Source: Selaginella moellendorffii (taxonomy: Eukaryota > Streptophyta > Lycopodiopsida > Selaginellales > Selaginellaceae). From it: 64,000 bases of DNA. The stretch is taken from assembly GCF_000143415.4 (NCBI RefSeq), contig NW_003314279.1, forward strand, positions 324,511 to 388,510, read 5' to 3'. Both the position numbers and the translations under genes were made by a program. The notes under the pieces are model-generated. The model worked only from the letters and a program-made list of their open reading frames with translations. It was not told the origin of the DNA and did not search any database. Positions 13,495 through 24,129 of the stretch are shown here, piece after piece. Numbering within the stretch: position 1 is the first letter of the stretch; each line of letters starts with the position of its first letter.

Positions 13495-13668
13495 GGTACC
13501 CTTCCTGATTTTCATCTCAGTCCAAGTTCGTGCTCACGGTTAACGAGGCAGGAAACTCACACACTAGTTGTAACTCTTTTTGTATATCAAATGAAGACAC
13601 TCTTACACTCTTAAAAACTTCTTTCGTTCTAAAATCTTTTCATAGGGTTTCTAAAGCTCTGCGTGGCC

Positions 13669-15881
13669 ATGGCGTTGTTGCCTGCCGCTTCCAGGTACGT
13701 GGTTAGCTCGTTCTATTCTCTCTCTCGTTGTCATTCTTTTGTCTGGTTTTCACTGCAGCGGGGTCTTCTTCTGGGAACATCAACCAGCACTGTTGAGAAG
13801 ATTTAGCTGCATTGTATGCTGCTCTAAGACAGTCAAAGGTAACTCATTGTTCTTCGCATTCTTTGATCCATTGCCTCCTGCCAACAGGTGACTTGAAAAC
13901 GTTTCCAACGGATGTACGAGCACCAGCTTCACTTGAGAGCCGCGAAAGCCAGCATGCGACACTTCCTTGTGCTGAAACTATCGCAGCCATTGTCACTCCA
14001 CTCTGTGGCAAGCAAGGAGCGGTGGCGATTGTCAGGATGTCTGGGCCATCTGCGGTTTCGGTGGCTCAAGCCATATTTCGTCCGTTGAGGAAGAAGAAGT
14101 GGATTCCTCAGAGCCACAAAGTGGTCTACGGTACGATCATTGAATATCCAAAGGAGACTATTATAGATGAGGTGAGCTCCAAACCATTTTTCTTTCTTTC
14201 CATTTTTCATTTGTATCTCCAGGTTATTATCGTTCCAATGCTGGCGCCGCGATCATATACGAGGGAAGATGTTGTAGAGATTCAGTGTCACGGTGGCGAC
14301 GTTTGTGTTCGTAGAATCCTCGACCTTTGTCTTCAACACGGTGCAAGGCTCGCACAGCCAGGTTCGTTCGACTTGAAGCAAAAAACAGCGATTAACTGAT
14401 TGTTCCGCTCAGGAGAATTCACTTTGCGCGCATTTCTCAATGGCCGGATCGACCTATCGCAGGCAGAGAATGTGGCGCAGCTGGTGTCTGCGAAGACCGC
14501 CTCGGCAGCAGAAACAGCGCTTGCTGGACTCCAGGCACGCAAAATATTTGTGACAATCGTGAAAAAGCTCTCCTTTCTGGTTTGAACTCGCAGGGAGGCC
14601 TGTCCAACTTTGTCCGCTCCATGCGCTCCCAGTGCATCGAGCTTCTGGCAGAGATCGACGCTCACGTCGACTTTGAGGACGAGCTCGCACCTCTCGACGT
14701 GGACAAAATCATGGAAGCCGTGGGAAGTGTCTCGGCGCAAGTGGAGCAAGCGCTGGAAACTGCCGCTCGGGGCCGTTTGCTCCAGTCAGGAATCCAGGTA
14801 ACTCAAAAAGCTAGAAAGTTTCCCAACTTGGAAGTTTACATTTGGAAGCATTCGTACAGGTTGCAATCGTGGGACGTCCAAACGTGGGGAAGTCGAGCCT
14901 GTTGAACGGATGGAGCCAAGTAGGTACGTTGCGCTTTCGCTGTCATCAGTACCACGGAGCTAACCAGGGAGAGATTTTTCTTTCCTTTTCTCGCTAGAGC
15001 GAGAGAGCAATAGTGACCGACGTGGCTGGCACTACTCGCGATATTGTGGAGGCTGATGTTGTCGTGAGCGGTGTGCCGGTGAGGCTCTTGGACACTGCTG
15101 GGATCCGAATCACCGAGGACCCTGTGGAAAGCATCGGTGAGTACGATATCGCCATCTTACACTTAAGGAAACTTTGAGCAGGGGTACAACGGTCCCAGGC
15201 AGCTGCAACGGGTGCCGACGTCCTGGTCATGGTAATCAACGCTTGCGACGGGTGGACCACTGGGGACAAGCTCATCTTTGATCATACTCTACAACAGGTT
15301 TTTTTTTTTCTTCGTCTCAACCCATTTCTTAATTCAATCAGTCCGGAACTTCCTTCTTTTCAGGCTCTTCGCGAGAAGCCTTGGATCCTGGTGATGAACA
15401 AGATTGATCAGGTGTGTGGAGGAGACGTAACCATACCGGAAGACGTGAGAGCAGCGTTCTCGGCCGTGGTCTCCACGTGTGCCGTCAAAGAGGCGCTCGA
15501 CATCGACAAGCTAGACACGGCTCTAGCCGCCTTGATTGCTGCCGGGGGTGACGTCTTCTCGGCTGGCCAGCAACACTGGGCAGTAAACGAGGTAAGTTTG
15601 CGTAACAGACGTTTAGAGAGAGTGCAAGAGATTTAAAAGCTTTCAGGTACCTTTTTTTCTTACTGTGCGCTTTCTTCGTTCTCCAGAGGCAGAAGGAGCA
15701 GCTAATCCGAGCGAAACAGGCGCTGGAGCGGCTGAGGCAGTCAGCTCACGAGGAGCTGCCAGTGGACTTGTGGACCGTAGATCTGCGCGACACCATCCTG
15801 GCCCTGGGACAGATCAGCGGCGACGATGTGTCTGAGGAGGTTCTGGCGAATATTTTCAGTCGCTTTTGCATCGGGAAATGA
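13669..15881 (+). CDS. mnmE: MnmE/TrmE tRNA-modification GTPase, organelle-targeted
   Basis: MnmE is a dimeric, K+-activated GTPase that with MnmG (GidA) adds the carboxymethylaminomethyl group at U34 of certain tRNAs. In plants it acts in organelles. After a short basic leader (MALLPAASR, exon 1) that could be a transit peptide, the domains run in order: the N-terminal formyl-THF-binding domain ([20 protein letters not shown], then [14 protein letters not shown]), the helical domain ([17 protein letters not shown]), and the inserted G domain with G1 [11 protein letters not shown]2/G3 region TDVAGTTRD and LDTAGIR, and G4 NKID. The C-terminus is FSRFCIGK, with the catalytic-type Cys in CIGK. 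Introns are short GT-AG and keep frame; the one after the NGWSQ codons (donor at about 14920) restores the usual SERAIV. It lies 175 bases downstream of NRPB2 on the same strand. It looks intact, though the exact N-terminus is less certain. Confidence 0.93.
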
Positions 15882-17234
15882 ATGCAGGGGATGAGGATCA
15901 CAGGAACTTACAGGAAGAAATCAAAGAGAGGAAGAACAGAAAAGGAAGAAGAAGAAGAAGAGTGTACGGCAGAGCGAGCACCACAAATGCAGGAGCCTCA
16001 CGTGAAAGTTAGGAATGTGGTCAGATCTTATGCAGACTTCCTTCAAATATGGAAAGCATCTCTGCGATCGGCCTCTCTTTTTGCTTCTTTTATTTAAGAA
16101 AGGAACGTTTTTTTATCGGGTGATGGCTTGCTTCCCTGTGAGAACAAGGAGCACGACTACCTCATTCTCTGGACTGGTTCCCGTGTGACACGAACGGGTG
16201 ACAAAGGTGGCGAACTACAACACAGCAGTGGGAGAAAGAATTTATGTGCGTTTGATCTTTCGAATCACTGAGCAAGCAAGGGATGCAAGAAAGGGTCAGA
16301 CATTGCTTTGAAAGAGGCAGCGGGTGGGAAGGAGGTCTCCTTCAATCTCTTCAATTTCATCTTTCAAAGGGGGGCCATGCACAGGACAAGGGGACACATG
16401 AATGTCCAAGAGATATATCAAAGAGTTGGCGGGGGCAAGGAGAAAGAAAGAAAGACAAGAGCTTTTCGGAAGTGATGCGCTCAACCTGGCTGGACTATGC
16501 AAGAAGATCAGAAGGGGAGCTTTTGCTGCGTTGGGATTGTTAAATGCACCTCTGGGAAATGAAGGCGTGGAAGCCAGGACAGGCGGTTGTGCGTAAAAAC
16601 AAGAGAGAAAGTGCAAACGAGAAAGAAGAGCACTGACCTGTTTTGTTTTGAGTTGAGCAGATTGATCAGGCTGATGTCTCCGGAGATATAGAGATCCAAG
16701 CCATTCATCACCATGGTGGCGACGAGTTCACGGGTTTCTCCGCTCGCCACCTTTTAAAGCGGCCTGCAAGAAGAAACGAAATCGCCATGAGTTACTTACG
16801 ACATAAATTCCCCTCCAGGCCTGGGGGGAAATAACGGACAAGAAATGGCTAACATTTACGAAACTAGTTCCTCCCCGCAACAGGACGAGCAACGACGCCA
16901 AGCTATTTACGAGCACGGATACGCCAAAGATACATATTTACGCTCATGATCATCACTCGAGCCACATGAAAAAGAATGTGTGTTGTACCCGCGAGCTTGG
17001 CTTGCAAGATATACAATAAGAAACACTCCAAACCAAATGCAAGGGAAAAGAAGAAGGATTCAGCAAGATGAAAAGGAATTCATTTCAAGTTGCCAGCAGC
17101 AGCCCAAGGCCACAGATCCATATGCATTCAATGGAGGAGCCAGAAGGGAAATTTATGCTCTTAAAGGCACAGGCCGTCGGGAGAGAGCTTCATGATTTGA
17201 CTCCAAGCGGCCGGACACAGAGCCACAACAGCAC
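15882..17234. other. Intergenic, no supported gene
   Basis: Beyond the mnmE 3' end the sequence is GC-balanced, with purine-rich runs (agaaagaaagaa) on the plus strand. Several frames of 60-106 codons exist on both strands, but none has domain-like composition or splice support. Part of it is probably 3' UTR. Confidence 0.4.
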
Positions 17235-18330
17235 CACCATTTAAAACACTAGAGCTCCAAGCGATCCCTCGCTTCCTGAATCCTCCTCACTCTCCCACTG
17301 ACCTTCACATTGGAGCATTTATGTTGTAACATACCACGCCCCACCTTCTGGCGCGGCCGAGGCATGGCCAGCGAGCAACAGTCCTCCTGCACAGTGGGGA
17401 CGGACAAGCGGAGGGGGAGTTAAAACAAAGTTCCAGAAGTTAAGGATCACTCACTGCTAACAACGAAAGGAAACAAAAAAAGCACCTGATCCTAGCTCAT
17501 GAGCCATGAACTTGTAGATGCTCTGTGGAATCCACAGAAGCCTCTCCTTCCACCTCCTAGAAACAACGACGTGAGGATTTGGCCACGGGTCAGTAAATGG
17601 CGCAAAGGAGAAAGGTCCAAAAAATAAAAAAAACAAAACTTGTACCTGAGAGGCTCCACTTTCCTTCTGAAAGATACTTTCTCCACTGCTGTTTAGGCTA
17701 CAGAGCACACCTATTAGCTGCAACGTTACCGTCCAAAAACCTGCAAAGAACAGGAAAAAAAGAGAAACACCTCGCTTTCGCGAGACAGACTAATCAACCA
17801 AACATACGGAAGCATCCTACACATCCAAACGACATCAGCATCTGAACTGGGTGAGCTTACACGCATCTCAGCGCACCAGAGCGGCTTCTCGACTTATTGC
17901 GGATCGGCATCAGGTAAATTCCCTTCTTAAGCTTCCTTTCTGGTTATTAGCAGTTAACCATCAGCATCCGTCTTCCTCTCCTCGTGGAAGCTGTGTCTGC
18001 GCCTGTGTATCACAAAGTTTACACTTTTCAATGCTGTATATAAATACATTAGACAACCTTTACCTTAGCAGCCAAAGCTTGGCTGACGCAAGAAACTGTG
18101 ACAGGATGAGGCAATGCGCTCCATGTGCGATCCACCACCTTAAGAACATCGCCATCCGTGGATTCATTGGGATCGGTCACCCTTACCGACTTGCTGTGCT
18201 TAATTATCCTGGAAACTCATCCCGTTCACAGCTACTGGATACAGGCTCAACTTAAAGGAAAGGAGCACGAAAAGCTTACCAAATTAAACGTTGGCCGGAT
18301 GGAATCTTTTATACCTCCTCCGTTTGTTCG
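17235..18330 (-). other. Possible spliced gene of unknown function with TATA box
   Basis: On the minus strand a TATA box (TATAAAAG, about 18316-18309) is followed by exon-like blocks bounded by good splice sites. At about 18222-18072 an open block reads HSKSVRVTDPNESTDGDVLK, then VVDRTWSALPHPVTVSCVSQ and ALAAK, ending at AAG|GTAAAG. Around 17915-17850 is PIRNKSRSRSGALRC ending at CGT|GTAAGC. Around 17690-17645 is SGESIFQKESGASQ ending at CAG|GTACAAG. Around 17560-17500 lies RRWKERLLWIPQSIYKFM or, in another frame, EVEGEASVDSTEHLQVHG followed by a stop. A last block near 17380-17240 could encode MPRPRQKVGRGMLQH, ending in RRIQEARDRLEL and a stop. I cannot join them in one frame with confidence and recognise no family. 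This is either a small unfamiliar gene or a spliced non-coding transcript. Confidence 0.3.
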
Positions 18331-19439
18331 TCCCTTCGTCCCAAGACCATTTAGTTATGCTATGTCTTGCCTGCACACCCAAACGCACAACATGTGAGAT
18401 TGAATAATACCTACAAGTACGAAAGTAAAGAGAATTACCTGGTTTCCAAGCAGGATTGACGAAAGTGCAATGCAATCTATGTACGCTTTGGAAAGCCAAA
18501 GGAGAAAGTGAGATTATAATAAAAGTGTGTGTAATGTAAACACCGCACCTTGAAATAATCTATCTCCAAAGCCGTCTTTCGGCTTTGTATATGCGCAACG
18601 GCAGTTTCCCTCTCCGATACACGCGCTTAAAAGCCTCTCAGCTCAGATATCCGCCCTGCACAAGCACAACAGACGCGCACGGTTCAGTGGTTTGTCACGA
18701 ACGAATGAAGAGAAACAAAAGCAATTTAAGAAAACGAAACGAGAGGGAGAGAGGAACGCAACAAACCACAAGCAGCTGACAAGAGCATTCACCACCGGCG
18801 AAGCAAAGTGGAGCCAGATATGTGAAGCTGCCAAAAACCAAACACCGTGGACATATGCCCAACATTAGGAACACAACAAATGCCCAACAACACGGAGCGC
18901 GAGAAAAGCGAGTCCAGACAAACACAAAGAGACCCTCCAGAAGAAGCTCGATCATATACCTGGTGTGTCCACGGAATTAAAGAGCTTAGATATAGAAAGA
19001 AAGAAGAGTGAAGAAGAACATTAAACAAAAAAGAAAGAAAGAAAGCATCATACATACACTGGGATCCAGATCACACCGAGTTCTCCTCTCACACACAGCG
19101 CGCGAGCGCTGTTCTTGAGGAGCGAACTCTCCCAGCTCTCTTGCTCGCGAATAGATAGCTACCTCTCTCTCTCTCTTTCTTTCTCCCTCGTCCAAAGCCC
19201 CTGAAAGCACACCAGGGAAGCCCATCAGATCACCACGGAGCTCGATGGTTCTATATGTATATTCCTGTGTTGTTCTTCGTGTTGTAGCTATGTACCCGGT
19301 CTCTCTGCGTTGAGAATTCCCCCGCGTCGTGGCTTCTCGAGTCGCAGCTTGGAACTTGAAAAAACTGCTGCAACGGGTATTCACAAGCTGTCCATGCGCG
19401 GGTTTTTCCATGATCGCAGCCGCTTTCTTTGCCTTCTGC
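18331..19439. other. Intergenic, includes probable KRP 3' UTR
   Basis: No gene seen. Contains CT/GA-rich runs (ctctctctctctctttcttt at about 19164-19183; gaaagaaagaaag near 19030). The part just below 19440 is likely the 3' UTR of the minus-strand CDK inhibitor gene. Confidence 0.4.
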
Positions 19440-20301
19440 TCATGCTGCATGATCTCCTTGATCTTGGACCTTCACCCATTCGAATCTTCCTGGCAAAGGA
19501 CGCTCGTTGGCAACATCAAAGTTGTATCTGCGAGAAAGAAGAGAAAAGACGCATGGAATGAGATCCTTGAGCACAAAGACCCCTCGAGTCTTGTCTACCT
19601 CTCCGTGAATCGCTTGTGCTGCACCTTGTCCATCTGGCCTTCGAGCTCCCCGAGAAACGCGTCCACTTCGTCGGCGCTAGGAGCCGGCAATCTCTCCGGC
19701 TTTGTGCTCGCCAGCGTTGGCTTCGTGTAGACTGTCCGACTGGCTCTTCCCGTGACGCGTTTGGAGGCCTTGAGGAGGTTCCTGGGACCGTAGCGCCCGC
19801 CATAGCGACTGTGATGGAAGAAAAGAAACGAAACAAAAGCTCATGAATTTCTGTGAATTCTCGTCTTTGCAAGCGCAGATGTGTACCTCGAGCCCTCCTC
19901 CTTTTTCAACTTCAAACTGCTGATGTGCTCGCGTTCTTCCGGTTGGAAGCGCTTCCTCTCCTGTTCCCAAAACGAAAAAAGAAAGCAAAGCCTCGTTAGT
20001 CCGGGATCACGAGAACGAAGGACACAATTCCCAACAAGAATATCTCAGATCTACAAGGCGGTGGAGCAAAGTCACGAATCACGACCTCTTGCGGCTCGTC
20101 CGTGGTGTCAACGCTGAGCGTGGAGTGCGACGACGACGAGCTACACCCGGAAATCGATGTAAAGCCCGCCTTTTCGACGAATTCCTCCTCCCGGCGGGAT
20201 ATTTCGGAGAGATCATCCGGCGCCGCATGGAATTCCAGGGCATCGATGACAGAATCGAAATCGGCCGGGATATGCATTGGATCGGCGCCAGGGACCTGCA
20301 T
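19440..20301 (-). CDS. KRP: Cyclin-dependent kinase inhibitor, KRP/ICK family
   Basis: KRPs bind and inhibit CDKA-cyclin D complexes in the nucleus, slowing the cell cycle and promoting endoreduplication. Exon 1 (from ATG at 20301) encodes MQVPGADPMHIPADFDS, then a Ser-rich, acidic stretch. Exon 2 is short and charged (RKRFQPEEREHISSLKLKK). Exon 3 (about 19810-19585) reads RYGGRYGPRNLLKASKR and PAPSADEVDAFLGELEGQM. The last exon carries the diagnostic C-terminus: RFTERYNFDVANERPLPGRF then EWVKV, and stops at 19440. This F-x-E-K/R-YNFD...PLPGR(F/Y)EW block is the CDK/cyclin-binding signature of plant KRPs. Short GT-AG introns separate exons 2-4. The exon 1/exon 2 junction is uncertain, since the most obvious donor (GTAGAT near 20051) does not keep frame. 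Family assignment is strong; the exact protein is not. Confidence 0.8.
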
Positions 20302-22550
20302 TCTTACGGTATAGCGGACGGAGGATCGAGATCAAGGAGAGAAGAGGGAGGGGAGAGAAGAAATATTTCGCTGGCGCTCCTCGATATAACTGAAGCCAAG
20401 AACAGAGTGATCGATCCAACTAGAACAAAGGAAAGAAGGATGCCGCACGCTCTCTCTATTCCCACATGCGCGCACTGCTACGGCGCCCTTACACCGCCCA
20501 GCGCCCAGCGCCAGTAGCTCCTGTCGAGATGCCAAAGCTATTACGCTCTAAATAAGAACCCTAAATTTCTCTTGAGGAGCCCGCCCGGAAAAACAAAGAA
20601 ACGCCCTAAAAATAAAATGACGTCTTTAATGGTTGACCAAAAGCAAGACCCCCCCCCGCGCCCTAACGAACTCAAACGGACGGCCCACGCTCGCCCCGCG
20701 GGGGCAACGTGGGACAAGCCACGCCCTTGGATGGGCCCAGGATATCCGTCTAGCCGGCAGGACAGGGACAGCACACATCATCAGTGACACGTCAGCGGCG
20801 CTCCCGCCAAAACGACACAGGCGGGAAGCGGGGAAGGGGGGAGGGCCCGTCCATGGCGTTAAGCAGGTGGGAGTTAATTTTGATAAGATCCAGGCGTTTT
20901 GGGCCATAGCCTGGAAGCTAACTTGTAGTTAAAAAAGTGATTGTAATAGCAAGGCTAGGCTGACTGACGGAGTGAGGAGATCGCCGTGAGATTGCCCAAT
21001 GATGCATGGAGACGGCGCGTGACGGAGAATGCCGGGGATTGGGTGGCGGCATTGCACGTAAGTGGCATCGGAGTTATGGCCACGCCCGTCCGTGCGGCCC
21101 AAATTGACAATAATGGCCACCACGGGGTGGTGAGCTCATCTATCTGGAGTGACAAGACCAAGCAACAGAAATTTAGGGATTGTTTGGTTTTGGTTGTAGT
21201 AGCAGTGTGTGGAAGGAAGGAAAGGATAGAAAAATCATAAGGTGGAAGGAAGGAAAGCCCTTTAGAGGCATGATGTTTGCGTGTAAAATGGGGCGGTGTG
21301 CCCAATTGCCCAAATGCCCGCTACTATTGCTGCTCGGCCGGAGTTGGCCAAATGATAGTCGCTGCTTCGACAAGTCTGGCACCTCAAGGGTTTAGATCTC
21401 CCTGGAGCCACAATTGAGTGTCACAAGTGGAATGCATCATACATTCTTGGCACTGGAGAGGTAGAGCAAAGAAGAAGAAGAAAATTTTAAAAATCAAAAA
21501 TCAAAACCCCATTGGAAGCAAGAAACAGAGAAATAATAACTTCCAAATTTCCAAAAGAGAAACCACCCAAAACTAATTGAATCATGCCCAGCGTGACAAT
21601 CTCGCCTCGGTGGCTGGCATGATGGATGCTTCCAAGGCGGCATCGCGTGGAATATCCGCGGACCGACTAATAGTACGCTACACAATCAAGAGGTGGTCCC
21701 TTGTTTAGATTATCTCTAGGGCAACATCACAAAGATCTGCTGCCCTGTCCTGGCTCGAAACCCCGCGAAGAACGCTTGGGCAAACAACACTAGTACCATG
21801 CGAGTCGTTAAAAGGGTGCTAAAGGTGGTACCACCTTTTCATATACCCCACCACCATGCAAAAGTTTTGTTTGCATATATAAATGTCCCGCCACCTTTTT
21901 CCAGTATATGATATTTTTGCCTGGGCCTTTGAATGTGGTGTCAGGCGTGAGGGTTTCTCATCGTTGAGCTATATGTACGGAGTGGACGAGTAAAGCTGGT
22001 TAGCCTCGCTTTTTGACCCGCTGCCATCTTCACTTTTTACCACCGGCAATCGGTTGATTTGTTTCGTGAAACTGTTATATACCGTCAAACGTTCGTCGGT
22101 CAACGTTCAACGCGCTTACAACACCTCGTCAACGCTGATTTTTTCTTCTTGTTTTGAAAGTTCGCCGCGCAGATCTATCTGTAGAACATGATGCCTGGGG
22201 ATCGCGAATTAACAGCCTAGATGAGAGAAACTATAATTTTTTCCTTGCTTGGCGATTGAACAGTCGGACACCCGATCTCAATAAGCCTGAGAGACTGAGC
22301 AGAGCAGACCAATTAAAAATAAAATCTCTAAAGAAGAGGAAGAAGCAAAGATTACATTTTGCTGCCACCACTAAGAATCAAGGCTGCAGCGCTCACCTAC
22401 AGCTTTAATGTTTGCGAGCAATACAGTATTGCCTGGAAATCTCTGTATGAAAAAACCGGAGATCATAAATAATGAAGGGAGAAGAAGCAGCAGACTGAAA
22501 GAAGAAAAAGATAGAACTCCAGAAAGGAAAGAAAAAACTCTGGCAAATCT
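20302..22550. other. Intergenic region upstream of KRP and downstream of MYB
   Basis: GC-balanced, with no gene supported. It should contain the KRP promoter on the minus strand. Visible features are a C-run (20650-20658), a perfect 18-base palindrome at 21821-21838 (listed separately) and an A/G-rich stretch after 22320 that is probably MYB 3' UTR on the minus strand. Confidence 0.5.
21821..21838. repeat. Perfect 18-base palindrome
   Basis: AAAGGTGGTACCACCTTT is its own reverse complement. A second CCACCTTTTT lies about 50 bases further on. It may be a dimeric protein-binding site or chance; function is unknown. Confidence 0.85.
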
Positions 22551-23944
22551 TCAGGGTGGCCTACACTGCGCTTGGAAAACTGGCAGCATGAGTTTTCTAA
22601 CTGCTGTGTTGATGGCGATGGCGAGCGCGTCGGACTTTGAGCCGCCAACGTCCACCACCTTGTTCTCTTTGTCGTCGGCCTCGTCGCTTAGAAACGTATG
22701 ATCGTCCACCGTGTCAAAGTAATCCGGGCCTAGAAAGCTCGGCGACTTTGGAGGAGGGAGCCTCCGCTCGCCGGGAGGCTGCGGACAGCACCCCCGACCA
22801 CACTGCGTCGGCACCTCGGGTCCGGTAAGTCCCCACAACGGGCTGGCAAAACGCGAAATGTTGTAAGAAGGTCCTCCTCCACCGTGAGGAAACTCGCCTC
22901 TGGTAAAGTTTGCGTTGGAGCTCGAGTTGAATCCAGTCGGATCCACCGCTTTGTAGCAGCTGAAGGCGCTGGCGGAGCGAGGAACCGGCTTCAAGACCGA
23001 TGGGGGCCCCTGGAACGCCGCAGCAACTCCGGTTTGCGTGCTTTCCAGACTTTCCATAGCCGAGGAGGTGGCAGCATTGGCGCTGGAAGTGATCCCTCCT
23101 CCTCCTCCTCTCTCTCGCGACTCGGAGTTCACCACCTTGTAAACGATCGGTTTCTTCACTGCTGCTGCGGGAGATGGCGGCGGAGGTGGCGGCGCTGGAG
23201 CCACCGACACCGACGATCTCGCCGCTCGGTTTGCCGGAGTTACGTCCAGAGCCAGCGACGAGGCGGCGGTGGTGATCACCTTGCAGCTGGCTTTGATCTT
23301 GTCGAGCGCCGCGGCAGAATCAGCAGTGGTGAGTTTGGATGATCTCGCGTCGTAGATGCTGGTGGGACGCCGCCCCAGCTCCTCGAGCGCGTACTTTCGA
23401 CGTAGAGTCGAGTTCCAGTGGTTTTTTATGGCGTTGTCCGTCCTCCCGGGCAGCATTCTGGCAATGGACGCCCACTTGTTGCCATGGATAGCGTGCGCCT
23501 TGACAATGGCGCGGTCCTCCTCCTCTACATTTAGCAGCGCGCCAGTTAGTTTAGCGGAGGGATACGCAAAGACTTTAGGGTTCTTGGGAGGGGGAGCAAG
23601 ACAACGAACTACTCACCAGTGAAGGGTTTTCTCTTGACAACAGGATTGAGCTGATTGCACCAGCGCAGGCGGCACGATTTTCCCGACCGGCCCGGAATGC
23701 CGCGCGCGATGGAGCTCCAATTCCGCGCCCCAAATTTCTCCACCAGGCGGCTCAGCACCGCGTCCTCCTCGGGCGACCACGGCCCCTTGATCCTGTCCAC
23801 GCTCGGAGCGGGATTCTGATCCATTACCAGCTGGGATTGTGGGGCGGCCGCTGGGATGGGTGCTGCTGCGCCATCGCTGGGCGGCGCCTCCGCCATCGCC
23901 GCCGAGGAGGACAGGGCCTCCTCCATGGCCGCCGCCGACTCCAT
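22551..23944 (-). CDS. R2R3-MYB transcription factor (MYB25/MYB109/MYB44-like)
   Basis: This is a nuclear DNA-binding regulator. Two exons, 23944-23617 and 23524-22551, give a 433-residue protein. An Ala-rich leader (1-50) is followed by repeat R2 (about 51-103: [21 protein letters not shown] at [19 protein letters not shown]) and R3 (about 104-155: [40 protein letters not shown]), each with the three spaced Trp or equivalents. The intron falls inside the FTE codons at the start of R3, a usual MYB position, with GT-AG ends. The C-terminal half is low complexity: a poly-Pro run, poly-Gly runs, then an acidic [10 protein letters not shown] segment. The N-P-x-VKRKPF linker and [10 protein letters not shown] resemble the MYB1/25/109 group more than MYB44, but this is from memory of the motifs. 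The start could also be a downstream Met (7, 17 or 41). Confidence 0.93.
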
Positions 23945-24129
23945 TGCAACTAACTAACACCCTCTACAGTGACAAACCCCCATTTCAACCCAGCCGGACA
24001 ACCGCATAACTAAAATTAGCGGTTCTTCTTCTTCCAGCTTAATCTGCGTTTAAATATAATTAGTCATAACTAGTGTCTAAATGATGCTTAGACTAGAACC
24101 CTAGAACCCCTAGAAACTAGTATTTGGCC

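Noticed and set aside
16283-16616. Overlapping 86- and 106-codon frames downstream of mnmE
   Set aside because: No homologous motif, no splice or start context, and both strands equally open.
22884-23342. 152-codon plus-strand frame inside the MYB gene
   Set aside because: Antisense of the low-complexity MYB C-terminal region.
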